From NCBI RefSeq assembly GCF_001689125.2, contig NZ_CP015405.2:463001-527000 (forward strand): DNA of 64,000 nucleotides, in the 5' to 3' direction. This document shows, piece by piece, positions 44,616 to 53,164 of the stretch (position 1 is its first letter; every line of letters begins with the position of its first letter). Made by a program: the position numbers and the translations under genes. Source of the stretch: Blautia pseudococcoides (lineage in GTDB: Bacteria; Bacillota; Clostridia; Lachnospirales; Lachnospiraceae). Below the pieces are notes generated by a model. The model worked only from the letters and a program-made list of their open reading frames with translations. It ran no database searches and was not told the DNA's origin.

Positions 44616-45605
44616 CTATTTACCGTTCCGTAATTTGTTTGCCCTATATTTCATAAAAAAAGGGATTAACATATTGATCATATAATAACGTACTTTTGGA
44701 ACAGGTTTCATAATAAAATTAAAGAATCTCCAGCATACAAAGTATACTTTCCAGCCGTCCTCATAGGGAGTATCTTTCCAATCTGTCATTCCGAGATACT
44801 TTTCATAGTATTTTTTATATTTATGTGTATTTCCTGCCCTCCACGGGCGTTCTTCTCCTAGATAATGTATGATGACTGGGTTCTTGATACAGCTGTCAAA
44901 TTCCTCTTTGGAGAAATATTTTAGCGGACTTACCAGATTGGAGAGAAATTTATATGGATATTGATAGAAAATATTACAGAAATTGTATTTAGGCATTATA
45001 GATAATATTTCATCTTTTAAGGCTCCATTTATAGCGTCCTGATCATTTGCAAAGAGATTACCATTATGATCTCTGTAATATTGTATTATTTTTTTGTCAG
45101 ACTCTTTTTTCCGCCACTTTTCCAAATCTACCAGTAATACTCCGGCATTATGATAAAAATATCCCTTTAGTCCAAGAGCTTCTTTTCGTTTTTTATCTAC
45201 AGTAGGTTCAATACTCATTCCCAGTGTCTTATCTTTTAGATCCATATGCCACAATTCTTCCAAACTGGAAATGACGATCGTATCACCATCTAAATATAAA
45301 ATTCTTTTGAGATTTTCCGGCAATATCCGGCCCATGATCAGCCTGGCTAAAACAATTGGATTCCAGCCGGATGTATCAATGTCAAAATCAAAATACTGTT
45401 TTATATCTGCTATTTCAATAAAAGTAATATTACGGTTATATTTTTCTGCTAAACGTTTTAGGTTATCTTTGTTTTTTAAAGAAATACCAAAAGACATAAT
45501 ATAAAAAGTGATTTGAGGTTCTTTTGAGTTATTTTCGCAAATTGATGCGATCCCTGCCCCTAATTGTGGTACAAAATTATTATTAACAGTATATAAAAAA
45601 TTCAC
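44616..45605 (-). CDS. Glycosyltransferase family 8
   Basis: 329 residues from a GTG at 45603-45605, selected because AAAGGAG lies 6 bases upstream; an upstream extension lacks a ribosome binding site. The GT8 retaining transferase fold is visible from VNFLYTVNNNFVPQLGAGIASI, the DxD metal motif in RILYLDGDTIVISSL, and C-terminal HYLGEERPW. GT8 enzymes transfer glucose or galactose from UDP-sugars. The C-terminal 40 residues carry amphipathic, basic helices that may contact the membrane. It is transcribed towards the Pce-like gene and away from glf. Confidence 0.92.
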   Translation of the reverse strand: MNFLYTVNNNFVPQLGAGIASICENNSKEPQITFYIMSFGISLKNKDNLKRLAEKYNRNITFIEIADIKQYFDFDIDTSGWNPIVLARLIMGRILPENLKRILYLDGDTIVISSLEELWHMDLKDKTLGMSIEPTVDKKRKEALGLKGYFYHNAGVLLVDLEKWRKKESDKKIIQYYRDHNGNLFANDQDAINGALKDEILSIMPKYNFCNIFYQYPYKFLSNLVSPLKYFSKEEFDSCIKNPVIIHYLGEERPWRAGNTHKYKKYYEKYLGMTDWKDTPYEDGWKVYFVCWRFFNFIMKPVPKVRYYMINMLIPFFMKYRANKLRNGK

Positions 45606-45659
45606 TGCTGTCTCCTTTCGTCCGAACACGCATACAGCGGTGCTTTATGTCGCAAACCA

Positions 45660-45668
45660 ATTATAGCA
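45660..45668 (-). promoter_or_regulatory. Extended -10 promoter of the GT8 gene
   Basis: On the minus strand TGCTATAAT, an extended -10 box with no good -35, about 55 bases before the GT8 start. Confidence 0.4.
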
Positions 45669-45716
45669 TATTTATGAGTGATATGGGATAGTAAAATTTT
45701 CTTTATAAATTAAGAA

Positions 45717-45745
45717 TTGATTCTTATGAATAAACAGGGTATAAT
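45717..45745 (+). promoter_or_regulatory. Sigma-A promoter of the glf operon
   Basis: TTGATT (45717-45722), 17-base spacer, TATAAT (45740-45745), about 36 bases before the glf start. Confidence 0.65.
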
Positions 45746-45781
45746 AATTTTATTTGAGATTGGATGATATGGGAGACAAAT

Positions 45782-46891
45782 ATGAAGAAATATGATTATG
45801 TCATTGTAGGCAGCGGCCTTTTTGCAGGTGTATTTGCAAAAAGTGCAGTAGAACACAACAAAAGGTGTCTTGTTATAGAAAAAAGACATACAGTTGGTGG
45901 TAATCTGTACTGTGAAGAGGTGGAAGGCATTCAAGTACATAAGTATGGAGCCCATATTTTTCATACAAGCAGCCGTAAAGTATGGGATTTTGTAAACAAT
46001 CTTGTGGAGTTTAACCGGTTTACCAATTCACCGGTTGCTAATTATCGTGGGGAAATCTATAACTTACCTTTTAATATGAATACTTTTAATAAAATGTGGG
46101 GGGTTACTACACCGGCAGAGGCACATAAGATAATTGAAACACAGAAGACAGCAGTAACGGGGACACCAAGAAATCTTGAGGAGCAGGCCATAAGTCTGGT
46201 AGGTTATGATATATATGAAAAGTTAATAAAAGGGTATACAGAAAAACAGTGGGGTAGGAAATGCTGTGAACTGCCTTCTTTTATTATTAAAAGGATACCT
46301 GTAAGATATACTTATGACAATAATTATTTCAATGATTTGTATCAGGGTATTCCTATCGGAGGATATAATATACTGGTTAAAAAGCTATTTTCAGGGTGTG
46401 ACATAGAAACCGGTGTTGATTTTAATAAAAACAGAGAAAAATACCGGGAACAGGGAGATAAGCTGTTATATACAGGCACCCTTGATTCTTACTATGATTT
46501 CATATACGGAGATTTGGAATATAGAAGTCTGCGGTTTGAAACAGATGTTTTGGAACTGGAGAATTATCAGGGGGTTGCCGTTGTTAACTATACTGATAGT
46601 GAGGTCCCGTTTACAAGAATCATAGAGCATAAACATTTTGAAAACAGCAGATCAGAAAAAACGGTTATTACCAGAGAATATCCGGCCGTCTGGGAAAAGG
46701 GCAAAGAGCCTTACTATCCGGTTAATGACAGCAGAAACCAAGAATTGTATAAAAAGTATGCTAAACTTGCGGAAATAGAAAATAATACACTGTTTGGAGG
46801 CAGATTGGCAGAGTATAAATATTACGATATGGATAAAGTAATAGAAGCAGCACTCCGTCTTGCCGGGAAAGAATTTTCCGCTGATAAATAA
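45782..46891 (+). CDS. glf: UDP-galactopyranose mutase
   Basis: 369 residues from the ATG at 45782 (GGGAGACAAAT upstream; the earlier in-frame ATG lacks a site). FAD-binding motif DYVIVGSGLFAGVFA, the GGNLYCEE block, YGAHIFHTS, and the conserved IKGYTEKQWGRKC and IPIGGYN blocks mark Glf. The enzyme converts UDP-galactopyranose to UDP-galactofuranose, the donor for Galf in surface polysaccharides. It is the first gene of a rightward glycan operon with licD-like, flippase and GT genes, so the polymer made here probably contains Galf. Confidence 0.95.
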   Translation: MKKYDYVIVGSGLFAGVFAKSAVEHNKRCLVIEKRHTVGGNLYCEEVEGIQVHKYGAHIFHTSSRKVWDFVNNLVEFNRFTNSPVANYRGEIYNLPFNMNTFNKMWGVTTPAEAHKIIETQKTAVTGTPRNLEEQAISLVGYDIYEKLIKGYTEKQWGRKCCELPSFIIKRIPVRYTYDNNYFNDLYQGIPIGGYNILVKKLFSGCDIETGVDFNKNREKYREQGDKLLYTGTLDSYYDFIYGDLEYRSLRFETDVLELENYQGVAVVNYTDSEVPFTRIIEHKHFENSRSEKTVITREYPAVWEKGKEPYYPVNDSRNQELYKKYAKLAEIENNTLFGGRLAEYKYYDMDKVIEAALRLAGKEFSADK

Positions 46892-46951
46892 ATATATTGT
46901 TTGTTTATAGAAAGGATGGCGTGGTGAAGGACACCATATTTCAGAGCAATT

Positions 46952-47818
46952 ATGGAGAATAAGACATATAATGAGAAAGACCTTAGGAAACTGCAGTTGG
47001 TGGAATTGGAAATTTTGAAAGATTTTATAGCCATCTGTGAAAAGCATAAATTGCCTTATTTTGCAACAGGGGGAACAGCTATTGGGGCCCTCCGCCATCA
47101 GGGATTTATTCCATGGGATGATGATATTGACGTATGTATGCTGAGAGAAGACTATAATAAATTTATGGAAATAGCGCCTGAAGAAATGGGAGAAAAGTAT
47201 ATCTTCATGTCAACGGATACGGAAAAAAGATATCCTCTCATGTTTGGAAAAATGATCAAAAAAGGGACAAGGTTTATTGAAGATGCATATCAGCAGGGAA
47301 ATTACCCCTTGGGAATATTTATTGATATTTTTCCTTATGACAGGACATCTGAAAATGAAAAGTTAAGAAAAAAACACCAAAAAAAGACCTGGTTTTGGGC
47401 AAGGCTTCAGGTGCTGACTCTGATTCCCAATCCCAATCTTCCTCCTGAGGTTAAGGGGTGGAAGAAAATAGCGGCACAATGGGGTTGTAAGATCCTGCAT
47501 AATTTGTTTAAGCTGATCCATATAACGCCGCAGATGTGCACGGATAAATATTTGAAATGGGCTGCAAATTGTGAGGACGATTCAGATTTATATATTGATT
47601 ATTCCTACATATCCGGCGAAAATTTAATGATCCGTACAAAGGATTCTTTCCCTGTAGTGAAATGCAAATTTGAGGACACGGAAGTGGCATTGGTCAAAGA
47701 CTTTGATGCGTTTCTCCGGCCTGAATATGGGGAGTACATGCAAATGCCGCCGGAAGATGAAAGACACAATCATTATGCCTCATTTATAGATTTTGGAGAT
47801 GGAGAAACCGGCAATTGA
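46952..47818 (+). CDS. licD: LicD family protein (phosphocholine transferase-like)
   Basis: A 288-residue LicD/fukutin-type nucleotidyltransferase-fold protein: LQLVELEILKDFIAICEKH, then GTAIGALRHQGFIPWDDDIDV with the catalytic Asp residues, and GIFIDIFPYD. In pneumococcus and Haemophilus LicD enzymes move phosphocholine from CDP-choline to teichoic acid or LPS sugars; other LicD family members transfer other phospho-groups. The presence of three choline-binding-type proteins and a Pce-like esterase in the neighbourhood supports the choline interpretation. licA, licB and licC are not in the window. The ribosome binding site is weak. The next gene overlaps by 4 bases if its TTG start is used. 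Confidence 0.87.
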   Translation: MENKTYNEKDLRKLQLVELEILKDFIAICEKHKLPYFATGGTAIGALRHQGFIPWDDDIDVCMLREDYNKFMEIAPEEMGEKYIFMSTDTEKRYPLMFGKMIKKGTRFIEDAYQQGNYPLGIFIDIFPYDRTSENEKLRKKHQKKTWFWARLQVLTLIPNPNLPPEVKGWKKIAAQWGCKILHNLFKLIHITPQMCTDKYLKWAANCEDDSDLYIDYSYISGENLMIRTKDSFPVVKCKFEDTEVALVKDFDAFLRPEYGEYMQMPPEDERHNHYASFIDFGDGETGN

Positions 47819-49140
47819 AAAAAAACATGAAAAATGATTACAAAGGCGGAAAAAAATTATCCATGAAACAGAGCATACTTTGGAATTCCTGGGGAAGCAT
47901 GTTCTATTTGGGATGCCAGTGGCTTTTGACTATTCTGGTGGTGAGAATTTCGGGAGTAGAGGATGCCGGACTTCTCTCCTTAGCTATGTCAGTAAGTAAT
48001 ATATGGTATAGTTTAGCTGTATATGGCATGAGAAATTTTCAGGTCTCTGATACAAATGAGAAGTATTCAAACGGTTTGTATATTTCCAGCAGGATTTTTA
48101 CTGGAAGTGCAGCTTTGTTTGGGTGTATGGCCTATACGGTGGTATTGTCTTACAGCTTGGAACAAAAAATATGTATCATTATTTATTTTGTCTATAAACT
48201 GTCAGAGGCTCTCTTTGATGTTTTTGCCGGAATATATCAAAAATTGTGGCGCCTTGATTATGTAGGAAAGTCCCTTACTATAAGAGGTATTTTGACTTTG
48301 GGTACGTTTTCTGCAGCTTTATTCTTATCCGGAAATCTTGCTTTGACGCTCTTTGGAATGACGGTATGCTGTATGTTGTCTGTGTGTTTGTATGATATTC
48401 ATTTTGCCGGAAAGATAACAAATATACGTGTTAGCTGGGATAAAAAGAAATTAAAAGAATTATTGATTGAATGCTTCCCTCTGGTCGTATATACTATGTT
48501 GTCTACAGCGATCGGTACGATTCCCAGATTATTCATAGAGCGATATCTGGGGAATTATAAGCTTGGGATCTATGGTTCTGTAGCTACGCCGACTTTAATT
48601 ATACAAATGGGCGCCACCTATATCTTTAATCCTTTTGTCACACTTTTTGCTGAGAGGTATCACCAGAAGAATAAAAAAGGTTTTTTGAACGCCTTGGCTT
48701 TATGTTCCGCTGCCGTGGCAGGATTGGCCGTAGCAGGAGTGATAGGCGGAAAATTCCTGGGTAAATGGGGACTGCATCTGCTTTTGGGAGAGGAAGTGGC
48801 TGCCCATTCAGATTTGTTGATTCCTTTGATCATATGTACAGTGCTGACGGCATTCGCCTGGCTTCTCTGCGGTGTCCTGACCGCGATCAGAGATTTTAAG
48901 GGGCTTGTAGCCGCTAATGCTGCAGCAGTTGCAGTCAGCTACATTTCTTCTGCGATTTTAGTCAGAAGATATGATATGCAGGGCGGAAGTGCAGCGCTGG
49001 CCCTCGCAACAATTGTGGAAATTATCTTTTTAGCACTGTGTCTGACGAAAAGTGTCCATGATAATTTTACGGTGAATGGGCAGACAGAAAACTCGAAATT
49101 AAAGAGAAACGGAGCGGTTAGAAAAGATGAAAGGATATAG
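47815..49140 (+). CDS. Polysaccharide flippase, Wzx/MATE-like
   Basis: A 441-residue membrane protein with about twelve to fourteen transmembrane helices and the Wzx opening NSWGSMFYLGCQWLLTILVVRISGVEDAGLL. It would flip a lipid-linked oligosaccharide to the outside of the membrane for polymerisation or transfer. The start is uncertain: TTG at 47815 overlaps licD by 4 bases; ATGs at 47827 and 47863 are alternatives, and the family N-terminus fits any of them. It overlaps the following GT2 gene by 14 bases. Being in the same operon as glf and licD suggests its substrate carries Galf and the LicD-added group. Confidence 0.88.
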   Translation: MKKNMKNDYKGGKKLSMKQSILWNSWGSMFYLGCQWLLTILVVRISGVEDAGLLSLAMSVSNIWYSLAVYGMRNFQVSDTNEKYSNGLYISSRIFTGSAALFGCMAYTVVLSYSLEQKICIIIYFVYKLSEALFDVFAGIYQKLWRLDYVGKSLTIRGILTLGTFSAALFLSGNLALTLFGMTVCCMLSVCLYDIHFAGKITNIRVSWDKKKLKELLIECFPLVVYTMLSTAIGTIPRLFIERYLGNYKLGIYGSVATPTLIIQMGATYIFNPFVTLFAERYHQKNKKGFLNALALCSAAVAGLAVAGVIGGKFLGKWGLHLLLGEEVAAHSDLLIPLIICTVLTAFAWLLCGVLTAIRDFKGLVAANAAAVAVSYISSAILVRRYDMQGGSAALALATIVEIIFLALCLTKSVHDNFTVNGQTENSKLKRNGAVRKDERI

Positions 49141-49927
49141 AAGAAAAGAACATACTTTTGCTATATGTGCCTATAAAGAAAGTCCATATCTGGAAGAATG
49201 TATTCTGTCATTAAAAAAGCAGACCAGAAAAAGCCATATTATAATAGTTACATCAACACCGAATGAATACATAGAGGAACTGAGCCTAAAATACGGCATA
49301 CCTCTTTTTGTAAACCATGGGGAACACGGAATTACACAGGATTGGAATTTTGCCTATCAATGTGCAGATTCCAGGTATGTTACCATAGCGCATCAGGATG
49401 ATATTTATCTTGCCGAGTATTGGCAGAGGATTTATGAATATCTCAGACGCTCAAAAAGACCGCTGATTGTTTTTGGAGATTATGGGGAACTGCGGAACGG
49501 AAGGCCTGTACTCAATAACCGGCTGTTGAGGATCAAACGGTTTATGCTGATGCCGTTGAGATTCAAGGTGTTCTGGAGATCTAAGTTTGTAAGACGGAGA
49601 ATTTTGTCCCTGGGGTGTCCTATTTGTTGTCCTTCTGTGACCTTTGTAAAAGAGAACTTGCATGAGCCTGTCTTTAAAGCAGGGTTCCGCAGTGCGGAAG
49701 ACTGGGAGGCGTGGGAAAAACTTTCCAAAGAGAAAGGCAGTTTTGTGTATGTAAATAAAATTTTGATGTACCATAGAATCCATGAGGATTCAGAAACCAG
49801 TATTATTCTTGGTGATGATGCGAGAAAAAGAGAAGATTTCATTATGTTTAGGAAATTTTGGCCCGAACCAATTGCCAGAATACTTGTAAAGCTGTATAGT
49901 TCAAGTGAAAAATCCAATAATCTATAA
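49127..49927 (+). CDS. Glycosyltransferase family 2
   Basis: A 266-residue inverting GT-A glycosyltransferase. It has the N-terminal nucleotide-binding strand TFAICAYKESPYLEECI, the metal region read as AHQDDIYL (HQDD instead of the usual DxD spacing), and the acceptor-side block GFRSAEDWEAWEKL. No transmembrane anchor is visible. It overlaps the flippase gene by 14 bases, so translation is coupled. The sugar transferred is unknown. Confidence 0.87.
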   Translation: MKGYRRKEHTFAICAYKESPYLEECILSLKKQTRKSHIIIVTSTPNEYIEELSLKYGIPLFVNHGEHGITQDWNFAYQCADSRYVTIAHQDDIYLAEYWQRIYEYLRRSKRPLIVFGDYGELRNGRPVLNNRLLRIKRFMLMPLRFKVFWRSKFVRRRILSLGCPICCPSVTFVKENLHEPVFKAGFRSAEDWEAWEKLSKEKGSFVYVNKILMYHRIHEDSETSIILGDDARKREDFIMFRKFWPEPIARILVKLYSSSEKSNNL

Positions 49928-49959
49928 ATAATGAATCAGACAAGATAAAAGGAAAACGT

Positions 49960-50646
49960 ATGAAGAAATTAATCATTATACCTGCTTACAATGAAGAGGC
50001 ATGCATAGAGAAGACAGTTGAGAATATTAAGAAAGCTGCACCATCATTTGACTATATTATTATAAATGACTGTTCCAAAGACAATACGAAAGAGATATGT
50101 GAAAAAAATCAATTTCATTATATTAATCTCTCTGTTAATCTGGGAATAGGAGGGGCGGTGCAAACTGGTTATATCTATGCCCTTGAGAACCATTATGATG
50201 TGGCTGTACAGGTAGACGGCGACGGACAGCATGATGCGGCTTTTTTAAATGAAATGGCAGCGTTTATGGAAAAACATCAGGCGAATATGGTGATTGGATC
50301 CAGATTTATTGAGAAAAAAGGATTTCAGTCATCTGGTCTCAGAAGAATGGGGATTAAGTTTTTTACGTGGCTTATCAAGATTCTTACGGGAAGGGGCATC
50401 ACAGACCCTACATCAGGCCTTCGCATGGTAGACAGGGAGATCATTCAGATATTTGCTGAAAACTACCCCAAGGATTATCCGGAGCCGGAGACAGTGGTGG
50501 CTGTCATCAGAAAAAACATGAAGGTAAAAGAAATTCCTGTTGTCATGAAGGAGAGGCAGGGAGGTGTTTCCTCAATTTCTCCTAAAAAATCGGTATACTA
50601 CATGATTAAGGTAAGCCTTGCAATAATTATAGAATGTCTTCGATAG
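49960..50646 (+). CDS. GT2 glycosyltransferase, dolichyl-phosphate mannose synthase-like
   Basis: A 228-residue GT2 with KLIIIPAYNEEACIEKTVENI, the INDCSKDNT block, NLGIGGAVQTGY, VQVDGDGQHDAAFL and DPTSGLRMV. This pattern marks DPM1-like enzymes that load a sugar onto a polyprenyl phosphate carrier. There is no C-terminal transmembrane region, unlike the GtrB-like gene at 34037. DUF2304 and DUF2142 genes follow at once, an association that recurs in bacterial glycan loci: polyprenyl-linked sugar synthesis, small membrane partner, and large membrane protein. Confidence 0.9.
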   Translation: MKKLIIIPAYNEEACIEKTVENIKKAAPSFDYIIINDCSKDNTKEICEKNQFHYINLSVNLGIGGAVQTGYIYALENHYDVAVQVDGDGQHDAAFLNEMAAFMEKHQANMVIGSRFIEKKGFQSSGLRRMGIKFFTWLIKILTGRGITDPTSGLRMVDREIIQIFAENYPKDYPEPETVVAVIRKNMKVKEIPVVMKERQGGVSSISPKKSVYYMIKVSLAIIIECLR

Positions 50647-50655
50647 AGGTGAAGT

Positions 50656-51072
50656 ATGAATATAAGAACACAAATTATAGTTGCCGTTATTGTGTTGGCT
50701 GCGTTTGCTTATCTGATCGGCAAGATAAGAAAGAATAAATTGGAATTAAAATATGCGTTATCCTGGATCGTAATGGGAGCTTTAATTTTACTGCTGGATT
50801 TTTTTCCGGGAATTATTGCAAAATTAGCCGATATCTGCGGGATTGGAATGCCTATAAATATGATTTTCTTTTTGGGTTTCTGCTTTCTGCTGGCATTGAC
50901 ATTCACTTTGAGCGTACTGGTATCCGGTTTGTCTCAAAAGACTAAGGTGTTGACACAGAGAATCGCTATTCTGGAAGAAGTTATATCCAGAGAACGTCAT
51001 GGGCAAACAGTTGTAAAGGAGATTGAATTGCACAAAGAAAAGGATGTATCAGACAATGACAGAGAGAGTTAG
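50656..51072 (+). CDS. DUF2304 domain membrane protein
   Basis: A 138-residue protein with three transmembrane helices (about 5-22, 32-52 and 68-92) and a charged C-terminal tail, matching the DUF2304 family. Family members are found next to DPM1-like GT2 enzymes and may anchor them in the membrane, which fits here because the GT2 lacks its own anchor. The end overlaps the DUF2142 gene start by 17 bases. The biochemical role is unproven. Confidence 0.82.
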   Translation: MNIRTQIIVAVIVLAAFAYLIGKIRKNKLELKYALSWIVMGALILLLDFFPGIIAKLADICGIGMPINMIFFLGFCFLLALTFTLSVLVSGLSQKTKVLTQRIAILEEVISRERHGQTVVKEIELHKEKDVSDNDRES

Positions 51073-52948
51073 GGCGAAAATTTGTTGGTGGAAAAAACTG
51101 CTGATCGTTTTGATCAGTGCAATACTGGCTGGCTTTATTGTGGAGGGGATATTGCAGTTTTGCGAGGCGGGAAAAAGCCATGTGTCCCAAGTGGTCAGTC
51201 TTCAGGATATACAGGTTAAGAATGGGGATAAGATGGAAAATCTCTATGTTATGAAGGAGCATGGAGAGATAAAAATTGATGTTTCCGGAATGTATATTAA
51301 TAAATTTCAGTATTATTATACAGCAGAAAAGAATTTTCAGGCTGAAATTATTGTAGAAACCCCTAATTTGTATGGGAATTGGGAGAAACAGAAAATTCAA
51401 GATCCCTGCCGCAGCAATTTAAATAATTCCTTTGTCAACATTAAAAATAATGTCAAGTCCATTACGATACGGCTGCCAGAGGGGGTAACAGTTGGGGATT
51501 TTACAGTTAACAATGCAAAGGATTCCAATGGATACAGAATTTTGTATATTTGTGTTTTTGTTGGAGTGTTCCTATCTTTTCTTTTATTTAAAAAAGAGAT
51601 AGGCAAACGTGTGGAGCTGGGTTTTCTCCTGTTCTCCATGACAATAGGGATGCTTTTTATAGCTCTCCAGCCGCCTCAGTTTACAAGCTGGGATGAACAT
51701 ATACACTTTTATCATGTATTTGACTTCTTTGAAGGAAAACATGTGGAGTGGAACCAGGCAGAATATTATGCGTACATTAATCCGGAATCCAAGAAAAAAG
51801 TGGCTTTTACTTCCAAGGAGGAAAAAGCTCTGCAGATTCAGTATTTTAATGAACATACCCAGGACAGCGGATATTCTTATGAAAAAAGTAGTTTTACTGT
51901 CAGCCAATTAGGATATCTTCATATGGCTATTGTAGTGGCAGCCGGGAATCTTATAGGACTTCCTTTTTATGTGGTATATTTGTTGGGGAAAGCTGCTAAC
52001 TTATTGCTGTATTGTATCCTTATGTTTTTTGCTATAAAAAGCATCCCTATAGCTAAGCATTTATTAGCAGCTCTGGCTTTGATGCCTGCACCTATGGTTC
52101 TAGCAACAGCGTATTCTTATGATGTGGTTTTAATTGGTTTCTTAACTTTGGGCATGGCGCTGTTAGTCAGAGAATTTTATTATCCGGATAAAAAAATCAG
52201 CAGAGGAATGCTGGTTTGTATTCCATTCTTCTTTTTATATGGGAGCTGTCCAAAGGCTATTTATATACCGCTGGTGCTTAGCGCGGTGTTTTTGCCACAG
52301 AAAAAGTTTAAGAATAAAAGACAGTGCTGGATATGGAAATCTGCGATTATTTTAACCTGTATTTTGCTAATGCTGACTTTCCTGGTACCTACAGCAGGCA
52401 ATACCATGGCTTCTGATGTCAGAGGGGGAGATACGGATGTAGGACGCCAGATTCAAGTGATACTTGGACATCCCTGGGCATATATACAGATTTTATTTGA
52501 AAATATCAAGAATACATTTAACAGTTATATGATGGGGATAGAAAGTATCTCTACTATGGCGTATGAAGGCATTTTTGAGTTTTATATGGTGGTGACTGCT
52601 CTTGTGCTTGGAGTAGCCTGTACAGAACCCAGAAAAGTCATGAACGGAACGACTAAGAGGTCAATGAATATATTTAAAATAAGCATACTGCCTCTTGCTG
52701 CCGGTGTACTGGTTCTCATATGGACTGCTATGTATCTGGCATTTACAGAAGTTGGTGAGGTAGTCATTAAAGGCGTACAGGGTAGATATTATATTCCACT
52801 GTTACTTCCATTACTTATGGTTTTTTATACTGACAAGATTCATACAAAATGGAAAGAAGAGAATTATAATCTTGTTATGTTTATGATAGTTCTTCTTATC
52901 TGGCATTTGGCCCTGTATTCAAGATTTTTGATTCCATATTGCAGTTAG
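51056..52948 (+). CDS. DUF2142 family large membrane protein, putative GT-C-type
   Basis: 630 residues from the ATG at 51056 (AAAAGGATG upstream). A transmembrane helix near the N-terminus is followed by a periplasmic-type beta domain (about 40-165) and about ten further transmembrane helices. The block QPPQFTSWDEHIHFYHVF after the second helix resembles the acidic first loop of GT-C glycosyltransferases (Asp-Glu pair). DUF2142 proteins are thought to be membrane glycosyltransferases using polyprenyl-linked sugars; this is family-level inference. It is the last gene of the glf operon and would use the sugar lipid made by the GT2 two genes earlier. Confidence 0.82.
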   Translation: MTERVRAKICWWKKLLIVLISAILAGFIVEGILQFCEAGKSHVSQVVSLQDIQVKNGDKMENLYVMKEHGEIKIDVSGMYINKFQYYYTAEKNFQAEIIVETPNLYGNWEKQKIQDPCRSNLNNSFVNIKNNVKSITIRLPEGVTVGDFTVNNAKDSNGYRILYICVFVGVFLSFLLFKKEIGKRVELGFLLFSMTIGMLFIALQPPQFTSWDEHIHFYHVFDFFEGKHVEWNQAEYYAYINPESKKKVAFTSKEEKALQIQYFNEHTQDSGYSYEKSSFTVSQLGYLHMAIVVAAGNLIGLPFYVVYLLGKAANLLLYCILMFFAIKSIPIAKHLLAALALMPAPMVLATAYSYDVVLIGFLTLGMALLVREFYYPDKKISRGMLVCIPFFFLYGSCPKAIYIPLVLSAVFLPQKKFKNKRQCWIWKSAIILTCILLMLTFLVPTAGNTMASDVRGGDTDVGRQIQVILGHPWAYIQILFENIKNTFNSYMMGIESISTMAYEGIFEFYMVVTALVLGVACTEPRKVMNGTTKRSMNIFKISILPLAAGVLVLIWTAMYLAFTEVGEVVIKGVQGRYYIPLLLPLLMVFYTDKIHTKWKEENYNLVMFMIVLLIWHLALYSRFLIPYCS

Positions 52949-52994
52949 CTCTGGTTCCATGCAGCTGGTTGAAGAGCAGATTTCTCTTATAATA

Positions 52995-53023
52995 TTGAAA
53001 TTCTGCTTATATGATGGTATAGT
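52995..53023 (+). promoter_or_regulatory. Sigma-A promoter of the carboxypeptidase gene
   Basis: TTGAAA (52995-53000), 17-base spacer, TATAGT (53018-53023). The leader contains the hairpin at 53112-53136. Confidence 0.6.
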
Positions 53024-53111
53024 ATACAGGGTCAGGAGGAAGCCTTCGTGGAAAAGATAAGGTGTTTACTTATAATATTACCGGGCATGTATGCAGAAAA
53101 ATAAAATCATA

Positions 53112-53136
53112 CAGCAGTATCCAAAGGATACTGCTG
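53112..53136 (+). promoter_or_regulatory. Perfect hairpin in the carboxypeptidase leader
   Basis: CAGCAGTATCC (53112-53122) and GGATACTGCTG (53126-53136) with an AAA loop, followed by GTTTGCG. It lies downstream of the promoter and 29 bases before the start codon; it could be an attenuator or mRNA stabiliser, or a weak terminator of the upstream operon. Confidence 0.5.
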
Positions 53137-53164
53137 GTTTGCGTATAAGGAGATTTTTATAAAA

